In this document: in pieces, positions 1-5,466 of the stretch
Layout: each line of letters starts with the position of its first letter
Numbering within the stretch: position 1 is the first letter of the stretch
Origin: Desulfobacteraceae bacterium
GTDB taxonomy: Bacteria; Desulfobacterota; Desulfobacteria; Desulfobacterales; Desulfosalsimonadaceae
Length of the DNA: 11,074 nt
Assembly: GCA_021162325.1 (NCBI GenBank)
Contig: JAGGYV010000341.1
Span: forward strand, 1-11,074
Reading direction: 5' to 3'
Notes under the pieces: generated by a model
What the model saw: only the letters and a program-made list of their open reading frames with translations
Told to the model about the DNA's origin: nothing
Database searches by the model: none
Translations under genes and position numbers: made by a program

Positions 1-96
1 ATAATAGAGGATGCAGGCATGGTAAGAAAATTTAATAATGAAAACCTTTTCATTGTTCCTGAACTTGCGATAAGATTATTTTTTATAATCAAATAG
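1..96 (+). CDS. Possible 3' end of a gene cut by the window edge
   Basis: Frame 1 is open from the first base and closes at TAG (94-96), giving 31 residues that end in NENLFIVPELAIRLFFIIK. The other two forward frames contain stops in this stretch. The tail is hydrophobic and not low-complexity, which fits a genuine C-terminus, but I do not recognise a family. In AT-rich DNA an open frame this short can occur by chance. An alternative is a minus-strand gene starting at 53 (MKRFSLLNFLTMPASS...) and running off the left edge; its ribosome binding site would be poor. No terminator is evident after the stop. Confidence 0.35.
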   Translation: MIEDAGMVRKFNNENLFIVPELAIRLFFIIK

Positions 97-157
97 CTTG
101 GTTTGGTTTTTTACATGGGTTTCATTGTTATCTTTATTTGTAAAAAAAATCTGATTC

Positions 158-282
158 TGATGGCGAAGAAAAAAGCTTCACCATCGAGGCGCGCAAAGCC
201 TGAGGAACGATGCGTACGAATGTACGTTGAGTGACGAAGGCTGATGCGTAACAATGATGGTGGACTTTTTACAAAGCCATCA
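158..282. repeat. 125-bp palindromic (MITE/REP-like) element
   Basis: The segment has one dyad axis near 219.5. The outer ends TGATGGC (158-164) and GCCATCA (276-282) are exact reverse complements. Inside them CACCATC (179-185) pairs with GATGGTG (256-262), an A-rich stretch pairs with CTTTTT (265-270), AGCCT (197-201) pairs with AGGCT (238-242), and CGTAC (213-217) pairs with GTACG (222-226) at the tip. The whole unit can fold as one long imperfect hairpin with about 62-nt arms. No coding potential was seen. It ends 16 bp before the Shine-Dalgarno of the first gene, so a transcript begun upstream would carry it in its 5' leader. A related sequence lies at 8314-8536. Confidence 0.7.
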
Positions 283-297
283 TTTGAATTTTAAAAT

Positions 298-304
298 AAA
301 GGAG
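298..304 (+). promoter_or_regulatory. Shine-Dalgarno fixing the GTG start at 312
   Basis: AAAGGAG stands 7 nt before GTG at 312. This supports GTG as the initiation codon of the beta-CASP gene, since no ATG with comparable spacing is nearby. Confidence 0.75.
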
Positions 305-311
305 TACCGCT

Positions 312-1892
312 GTGCATGTAACATTTTATGGTGCTGTAAGAGAAGTGACCGGCTCAATGCATATGATAACCACCCATCAGGATAATATTCTTTTAGATTG
401 CGGTATGTACCAGGGAAGACGAAAAGACGCAGACCGGAAAAACCGGGTGATACCGTTTGATCCCGCAATTATTACCAACGTCATCCTTTCCCATGCACAT
501 ATCGATCACTCGGGCCGCATACCGCTGCTGACGAAAGAAGGATTAAAAGGACGTGTCGTTACGACGCGTGCGACATCAGACGCCTGTGAGTATCTGCTGC
601 CGGACAGCGCTCATATTCAGGAATCAGACGCGAATTATCTTAATTACAAGATGGTGCGAAATGTTTTATCAAAAATTAAATCCGGATCCGGACAGGGGAA
701 AAACGGGCAGGCCAGCGTCAAGGAGATACAAAAAATATTAAAAAAGGGTAAAAATAATTTAAATCTGGATGCCATTAATGCGCTGGCTGAAGAATACCAA
801 CTGGAAGCCGTGTTGCCCATGTATTCCACCAAAGATGCGAATCAGGCGCTGACATTTTTTGACGGGATCCCTTATGAAAAGCCTGTTGCCGTGGGAAACA
901 ACTCTGTCTGCACCCTCTATGATGCCGGGCATATCCTGGGGTCTGCGATCAGTATAATTAAAACAAATAACAATGGAAAACGCCGTACAGTTTGTTTTAC
1001 CGGTGATATCGGCCGATTTGATAAGCCGATTTTAGAAGACCCCACACTTAATTTTGCGGAAGAAGACCGGGATATCGATCTGCTGATTATGGAAAGCACG
1101 TATGGTGATCGTCTTCATGAACCGGTAGTGGATATGGCGCCGCGTCTGAAAAAAGTGATCAATGATACGGTTGAGCGGGGAGGGGCCCTGTTGATCCCGT
1201 CATTTGCATTTGGCCGCACCCAGGAACTGTTGTATGTCATACATGAATTGTATGATAAAAATGAGGTTCCCCGCATTCCGGTTTATGTGGATAGCCCCCT
1301 GGCAACCAAAATTACAAAGGTTTTTGGGGAACATCCGGAAATGTATGATGCAGAAACCCATGTGGATTTTTTAAAGAATGGTGAGAACCCGTTCATGTTT
1401 AACCAGTTGAATTTTACCGCCTCCGTGGATGAATCCATGGCCCTGATGCGGGAGAAAAAGTCGCATATCGTTATTTCCGCATCCGGTATGTGTGAAGCCG
1501 GACGGATCCTTCATCATTTACGATATAAGATGCATGACCCTAAAAACACTATTCTGGTGGTCGGATACATGGCCCAGCACACCCTGGGGCGCAGGATCCT
1601 GGAACAGGGCCAGCAGTATGCGGCTTCCGGCCGGTCAGGCAAACCGCCTAAATTGCGACTGCTCGGTAAAGAGTATCCTTTGGCCGCCCAGGTCGTTAAA
1701 ATAGGGGGGTTCAGTGCCCATGGCGATAAAAATGAGATGCTGCGATTTGTTGAAAAATCGAATTTAAATATCAAGAAAATCGCGCTGGTTCACGGGGATG
1801 AGGACCAGACCCTGGCGTTTGCGGATACGCTGAAACGTAAGGGGCACGATGTACTGGTTCCAAAAGTGGGAGAGTCTTTGGATTTAGGATAA
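312..1892 (+). CDS. MBL-fold beta-CASP RNase-like metallo-hydrolase
   Basis: The 526-residue protein has the two-part architecture of the beta-CASP/RNA-specificity group (COG1236, CPSF-73/YSH1-like), cytoplasmic zinc phosphodiesterases that mostly cut RNA. Metal-binding motifs are complete: HAHIDH (61-66), H207 in DAGHILGS and D232 in TGDIG. The beta-CASP region follows, with motif A at E261 (ESTYGDR), VDSPLA near 327-331, SASGMCEAGR near 389-398 and the C-terminal FSAHGD histidine (H470). A mostly helical, charged insert with a Gly/Ser/Lys-rich patch lies at about 105-185, between motifs 2 and 3. No signal peptide is visible, so it should be cytosolic. The gene begins at GTG and ends in tandem TAA TAA stops. 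It is first of three closely spaced genes. RNA is the most likely substrate by family, but the target is unknown. Confidence 0.92.
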   Translation: MHVTFYGAVREVTGSMHMITTHQDNILLDCGMYQGRRKDADRKNRVIPFDPAIITNVILSHAHIDHSGRIPLLTKEGLKGRVVTTRATSDACEYLLPDSAHIQESDANYLNYKMVRNVLSKIKSGSGQGKNGQASVKEIQKILKKGKNNLNLDAINALAEEYQLEAVLPMYSTKDANQALTFFDGIPYEKPVAVGNNSVCTLYDAGHILGSAISIIKTNNNGKRRTVCFTGDIGRFDKPILEDPTLNFAEEDRDIDLLIMESTYGDRLHEPVVDMAPRLKKVINDTVERGGALLIPSFAFGRTQELLYVIHELYDKNEVPRIPVYVDSPLATKITKVFGEHPEMYDAETHVDFLKNGENPFMFNQLNFTASVDESMALMREKKSHIVISASGMCEAGRILHHLRYKMHDPKNTILVVGYMAQHTLGRRILEQGQQYAASGRSGKPPKLRLLGKEYPLAAQVVKIGGFSAHGDKNEMLRFVEKSNLNIKKIALVHGDEDQTLAFADTLKRKGHDVLVPKVGESLDLG

Positions 1893-1909
1893 TAAAAAGG
1901 AGAAACACC

Positions 1910-2203
1910 ATGGTTATTGTGGCAAAAATAAAGGCCGTTTCCGGCAAGGAAAAAGAGATGGAAAAAGCGTTGATGGACATGATCCCCAAGGTCAGGGAAG
2001 AAGAGGGGACGCTGGTGTATACCCTTCACCAGGATCAGAATGATCCGGCGATGTTTTTGTTTTATGAAAAGTATAAAGATACGGATGCGCTTGTGGCGCA
2101 CAGCTCAACGCCTTATTTTAAGGCGCTGTTTAAAGCGATCAAGCCGTTGCTTGACGGGAATCCAGAGATCATTATGTATAATGAACTGGCCGGTATTAAT
2201 TAA
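1910..2203 (+). CDS. ABM-domain protein, putative quinol monooxygenase
   Basis: This 97-residue protein spans a single antibiotic-biosynthesis-monooxygenase (dimeric alpha/beta barrel) domain, as in YgiN-type proteins. It opens with the beta strand VIVAKIKAVSGKEKEMEKAL. The typical EEEGTLVYTLHQDQNDPAMF strand pair and the FYEKYKDTDALVAHSSTPYF segment follow; the latter carries the usual histidine before the helix. These proteins act as cofactor-free oxygenases on quinols, or as simple binding folds, and function as cytosolic dimers. AAGGAG (1897-1902) lies 7 nt before the ATG. The start is 17 bp after the beta-CASP gene and 33 bp before the next one, so the three are probably co-transcribed. 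The substrate cannot be read from sequence. In an anaerobe a quinone or oxygen-stress role is only a guess. Confidence 0.85.
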   Translation: MVIVAKIKAVSGKEKEMEKALMDMIPKVREEEGTLVYTLHQDQNDPAMFLFYEKYKDTDALVAHSSTPYFKALFKAIKPLLDGNPEIIMYNELAGIN

Positions 2204-2236
2204 CGTTTTTATCGGTTTGTCGGGGGGATATATTAT

Positions 2237-3121
2237 ATGACGATTGATTTGATCGACCTGGATATTCAATCCCTCGGCTATACGCGATTTATCTCCTCCT
2301 GGTTTTACCAGGGGGGAGACGGCTGTTTTCTGATTGATCCGGGACCTGCCTGCACCATAAATCATTTGATTGCGGAATTGGAAAAGCGCCAGGTGTCGCA
2401 TCTGGACTGGATTCTGTTAACCCATATTCACATGGATCATGCCGGCGGGATCGGTCATTTGCTCGAACGGTTTCCCGATGCCCGGGTGGTTTGTCATGAA
2501 AACGCTGTCAAACACCTGATGAATCCGGAACGGCTGTGGGAAGGTTCTTTGAAAGTCCTGGGTGATGTGGCCAGGGTGTATGGAAAAATGAAGCCGGTTC
2601 CTTCAGAAAATATCATGACCGTCGATGTCGTTCCCTTTAATGACGGCATTCGGGTCATTCCGACCCCCGGTCATGCTGTCCATCATCAGTGTTTTGTCTG
2701 GGAAGACGTTTTATTTTGCGGGGAGCTTTTCGGTATCTTTCATCAGCTGGATAATTCCATTTATCTGCGCCCGGCAACGCCGCCGGTTTTTGTCCTGGAG
2801 GATTTTTTACAATCCATGGACGCTGTTGCCCCTTACATGGATCGTCAGGTATGTTTTTCACATTATGGGGTTTGTCATGATGGAACGGAGATTGTCAGAA
2901 TCGCAAAACAGCAGCTTTTGCTGTGGGTGGATGTGATTTCAAAATATGGCGATAACCCTAATATGGATCAGACGATGGATCGCATCATAGATGATTTATC
3001 GGATAAGGACCCGGTCTTTGCCCGGAAATCATTACTGCCGACTGAACTATACAAACGGGAGATGCATTTTACGGTAAATTCAATTAAGGGAATTTTTGGG
3101 TATTTAAACCGGCGGGTTTAA
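2237..3121 (+). CDS. MBL-fold metallo-hydrolase (glyoxalase II-like)
   Basis: The 294-residue protein carries a metallo-beta-lactamase fold over its first ~210 residues and a helical C-terminal extension of ~80 residues. Metal ligands visible are the HIHMDH box (H63, H65, D67, H68), H146 in TPGHA and H209 in FSHYG. At the position that is normally the bridging aspartate (GDxx) it has glutamate, E163 in CGELFG. The missing beta-CASP motifs separate it from the first gene of the operon. No signal peptide or membrane segment is seen. The start is preceded by a G-rich Shine-Dalgarno-like run (2222-2228) 8 nt upstream. The 3' end overlaps the end of the convergent kinase gene by 18 bp. It could hydrolyse a thioester, lactone or phosphodiester; the sequence does not decide. 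Confidence 0.88.
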   Translation: MTIDLIDLDIQSLGYTRFISSWFYQGGDGCFLIDPGPACTINHLIAELEKRQVSHLDWILLTHIHMDHAGGIGHLLERFPDARVVCHENAVKHLMNPERLWEGSLKVLGDVARVYGKMKPVPSENIMTVDVVPFNDGIRVIPTPGHAVHHQCFVWEDVLFCGELFGIFHQLDNSIYLRPATPPVFVLEDFLQSMDAVAPYMDRQVCFSHYGVCHDGTEIVRIAKQQLLLWVDVISKYGDNPNMDQTMDRIIDDLSDKDPVFARKSLLPTELYKREMHFTVNSIKGIFGYLNRRV

Positions 3122-3122
3122 A
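3103..3122. terminator. Palindrome with the stop codons of two convergent genes
   Basis: TTTAAACC (3103-3110) and GGTTTAAA (3115-3122) are perfect reverse complements around GGCG. The plus-strand MBL gene stops at TAA 3119-3121 in the right arm, and the minus-strand kinase stops at the complement of 3104-3106 in the left arm. A hairpin here could act in both directions. The stem is AT-rich and only a short U tract follows on either strand, so intrinsic termination is possible rather than certain. Confidence 0.4.
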
Positions 3123-5050
3123 ATTTCTCGAATGGTTTGACTTAATCGTTGAATTTTAAATGGTTTCTGAATAAATTTATTGCACCCTCTTTGGAGAATT
3201 TTTTCAATCGGGCCGGTTTGGCTATAGCCGCTTGAAAGCAGTACTTTTACATCCGGATTTATTTCAACCAGGCGATCATAGACTTCTTCTCCGTTCATGC
3301 CCGGCATGATCATGTCTAAGAGGATCAGGTCGATTTTGTTTTTATAGTGGGTGTAAAATTGGATCGCTTCTTTTCCGTTTCGGGCGCAATGTACATGATA
3401 GCCGAGTGCTTCAAGCATTGCTCTTCCGATGTCAAGCAGATCCGGCTCATCGTCGATCATCAGAATAGTTTCCATCCCGGAGACAATAGCATCATCTGCC
3501 GGCAGTTTGTTTTTAGTCAGTTGGGGAGATGCCGGCAGATAAATATGAAAGGTGCTTCCGTTGTCAGGTTGACTGTCAACACGGATGTGTCCGTCATGGT
3601 TTTTTATAATCCCGTAAACTGAAGACAACCCGAGGCCGGTTCCTTTTTCCTTTTTTTTTGTGGTAAAAAAAGGATCAAAGATTTTTGACATCACAGACGG
3701 CGCCATCCCGAATCCGGAATCGGAGATGGTGATTTTTATAAAAGCCCCCGGGGAGATTTTATAAGGTACGGTTTCCGAATCTGTGAAGGTTCTATCTTCC
3801 GTTACAATATTAATATCGCCGCCTTTGGGCATGGCCTGCCATGCGTTGACCAGAAGGTTGAGGAGTACCTGATGAATTTGACCGCTGTCTGCTTCAATCA
3901 CCTTGTTGATGCTGTTGAAGGCGGTATGCAGTCGAAGTCCTTTTTTGGTGCGGCAGAACATGGTGGCTGTATCATTAATCAGTTGATTGATATCGATGGG
4001 CTGCTGGTCGCCGGTTTTTGAGCTGGCAAAATCCAGAAGTTGACGGGTCAGTTCCGTCCCGCTTGAGACGTATGATTCGATGTCATTGAATTTATTATAA
4101 TGCTCATGTGCCGCGTCGATATTCAAGAGGGCCAGGGAGGTATTGCCCTGTATGCCGGACAGGATATTGTTAAAATCATGTGCAATGCCGGCGGCCATTG
4201 TTCCAATGGCTTCTATTTTTTGAGCCTGCAACAGTTGTTTTTCCAATTGTTTTCGTTCTGCCATTTCAATTTTTAAATCAATATTTGATTTTTTCAATGC
4301 GTTTGTGCGTTCATCAACAATGATTTCAAGATCTTCCCGATGTTTTTTTAGTGTTTTTTCAATACGCTTTCGTTGCCCAACCTCTTCTTTTAAGTCTTTG
4401 TTAATGGCATCAGCGCGGTGTTTTTCTTCTTCCAAAAAGTGGATCAGGTCAATATTTTCAAATCGCAGCTTCAAGGTGGTGAGGTTTTTATTAAACATGT
4501 GGTATGCAATCATTGATGCAAAAGCAAGATATAGTAGGATCATCAAGCCCATTGACTGCTGAATCAATGTCCCGGCATTTAAGAAAACGCTAATAATCGG
4601 CAACAGGGCGGGGAACGTAAATGCAATGAAAGCCGGCAGGACTGTCGAAAATGTGCTAATGCCCCCGGAAACCATCCCCACAAGGAAAAAAGATAATAAT
4701 AGCTGATGCGGAAAGGATGTGGCAGGAAAAATAAGTATGGCTGAACTGCCCCAGATGGTTCCGGAAATAAAAATCAGGAGTAGAAATAACTTTTTCCATC
4801 GGCCGACATCCTCAGCGTTGATATCCATTCGTCGGAATCGTATGATAAAACAATGCCGGATCAGGGTGATGGTAATTGCGGCAAAAACCCATAGCGCCAG
4901 ATGCGCATGCGGAACCAGGGCCCACAAAACAAAACCTATGCCAATAGAAACAGCAACAGCGCCTAATGAAGCGATATGTGATTGCTCGTAAAGCTGCTTG
5001 ACCTGTTCCAGCAGGAGGCGTTGATCATATTTGGGTTTCTGCGTCATCAT
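3104..5050 (-). CDS. Membrane hybrid sensor histidine kinase with receiver
   Basis: The 648-residue protein begins with a hydrophobic sensor of about six membrane segments (roughly 28-47, 50-70, 87-108, 116-138, 140-160, 165-187). A long coiled coil follows (about 200-275), leading into the kinase core. The H-box is AIAHDFNNIL-type with H291 the phospho-acceptor. The ATPase has an N-box LLNLLVNAWQAM (397-407), G1 DSGFGM (444-449), F-box FDPFFTTK (458-465) and G2 GTGLGL (470-475). A C-terminal receiver (about 527-645) has D533/D534, phospho-acceptor D579, S607 and K629. Autophosphorylation at H291 and transfer to D579 are expected. The start is the first of two adjacent ATGs; no good Shine-Dalgarno is seen, so the second is possible. 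No cognate regulator lies nearby. The signal is unknown. Confidence 0.93.
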   Translation of the reverse strand: MMTQKPKYDQRLLLEQVKQLYEQSHIASLGAVAVSIGIGFVLWALVPHAHLALWVFAAITITLIRHCFIIRFRRMDINAEDVGRWKKLFLLLIFISGTIWGSSAILIFPATSFPHQLLLSFFLVGMVSGGISTFSTVLPAFIAFTFPALLPIISVFLNAGTLIQQSMGLMILLYLAFASMIAYHMFNKNLTTLKLRFENIDLIHFLEEEKHRADAINKDLKEEVGQRKRIEKTLKKHREDLEIIVDERTNALKKSNIDLKIEMAERKQLEKQLLQAQKIEAIGTMAAGIAHDFNNILSGIQGNTSLALLNIDAAHEHYNKFNDIESYVSSGTELTRQLLDFASSKTGDQQPIDINQLINDTATMFCRTKKGLRLHTAFNSINKVIEADSGQIHQVLLNLLVNAWQAMPKGGDINIVTEDRTFTDSETVPYKISPGAFIKITISDSGFGMAPSVMSKIFDPFFTTKKKEKGTGLGLSSVYGIIKNHDGHIRVDSQPDNGSTFHIYLPASPQLTKNKLPADDAIVSGMETILMIDDEPDLLDIGRAMLEALGYHVHCARNGKEAIQFYTHYKNKIDLILLDMIMPGMNGEEVYDRLVEINPDVKVLLSSGYSQTGPIEKILQRGCNKFIQKPFKIQRLSQTIREILNPPV

Positions 5051-5177
5051 TAAAATAGAATTTTGCTCGTTGCTTCAGCTGATTAATTTGTGGCAGTGCA
5101 TTAACTTAGTTTTTTATTTCTGATTTTTGTATTTTTTTGGCAAACTTTTTTAAAAACTCAAAAAGTATGAAGTGACT

Positions 5178-5311
5178 AAAGTGATCTAAAGTGATCTAAA
5201 GTGCCTAAAGTTGTGGACTGCGCGAAACGCGCGATCATTTTTAATATAAAAATTGACAATGCCGAAGGCATTAACCATAACTTTAGCTCACTTCAAACTT
5301 TAGCTCACTTT
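5178..5311. repeat. Dyad-symmetric cloverleaf-like element
   Basis: The left arm (5178-5216) is built of AAAGTGATCT-type units: two exact 10-bp copies, then AAAGTGCCT and AAAGTTGTGG. The right arm (5275-5311) is their approximate reverse complement and contains CTTTAGCTCACTT twice (5281-5293 and 5298-5310). Between the arms lie three adjacent perfect triloop hairpins: GCGCG-AAA-CGCGC (5220-5232), ATTTTTA-ATA-TAAAAAT (5237-5253) and AATGCC-GAA-GGCATT (5258-5272). The middle hairpin sits on the dyad axis near 5245. The layout is a closing stem with three stem-loops. It is not a tRNA, having no anticodon arm, T-loop or CCA-type acceptor, and it has no coding potential. It could be a mobile palindromic repeat, a structured RNA or a protein-binding DNA site. 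Confidence 0.7.
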
Positions 5312-5349
5312 TAACTTTTCCGGTTTACCCGGGTTGGGCATCTTGTTAT

Positions 5350-5440
5350 TTCCAAATAACTCGTTCATAATTTTTTGAAATGATTGACAAGTTATTTTCT
5401 CATACAGTGGTGATGCGTCACCATGAAAAGCTTTTTACGA
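5350..5440 (+). repeat. 91-bp inverted repeat, left copy
   Basis: This segment matches the reverse complement of 8322-8412 over all 91 bases without gaps, at 85 of 91 positions. The six differences are all transitions. It contains the hairpin GGTGATGCGTCACC (5409-5422) and ends in GCTTTTTACGA at the side facing the kinase gene, 26 bp beyond that gene's stop. Similarity falls away abruptly outside both ends, except for weak resemblance in the next ~10 bp on the inner side. Confidence 0.9.
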
Positions 5441-5466
5441 GTTTGTCAATAATCCTTCAAAGAAAT

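Larger units (their letters stand above)
5051..5466. other. Gene-free gap holding two repeat elements
   Basis: This 416-bp gap separates the two kinase genes. Positions 5051-5170 are AT-rich and should carry any promoter for the membrane kinase, but no convincing -35/-10 pair was found. Positions 5178-5311 form the dyad-symmetric cloverleaf-like element, and 5350-5440 form the left copy of the 91-bp inverted repeat. No open frame worth reporting exists on either strand. Confidence 0.7.

Noticed and set aside
84..89. TATAAT as a promoter for the beta-CASP operon
   Set aside because: No acceptable -35 exists at 15-19 bp, and the site lies in the possible 3' end of the left-edge gene.
1510..1775. 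Long open frames on the opposite strand of the beta-CASP gene
   Set aside because: They lie wholly within a gene with complete catalytic motifs and show no recognisable domain or ribosome binding site.
3640..3670. Poly-T run within the membrane kinase gene suggested a frameshift
   Set aside because: The reading frame continues intact through the F-box and G2 box, so there is no break.
5172..5210. Short tandem AAAGTGATCT units suggested a CRISPR or iteron array
   Set aside because: The units are only 9-10 bp, abut without spacers and are mirrored by an inverted arm, so they belong to the dyad element.
5206..5286. Three-hairpin cloverleaf suggested a tRNA or tmRNA
   Set aside because: The hairpins have triloops, and there is no anticodon loop, T-loop motif or acceptor end.
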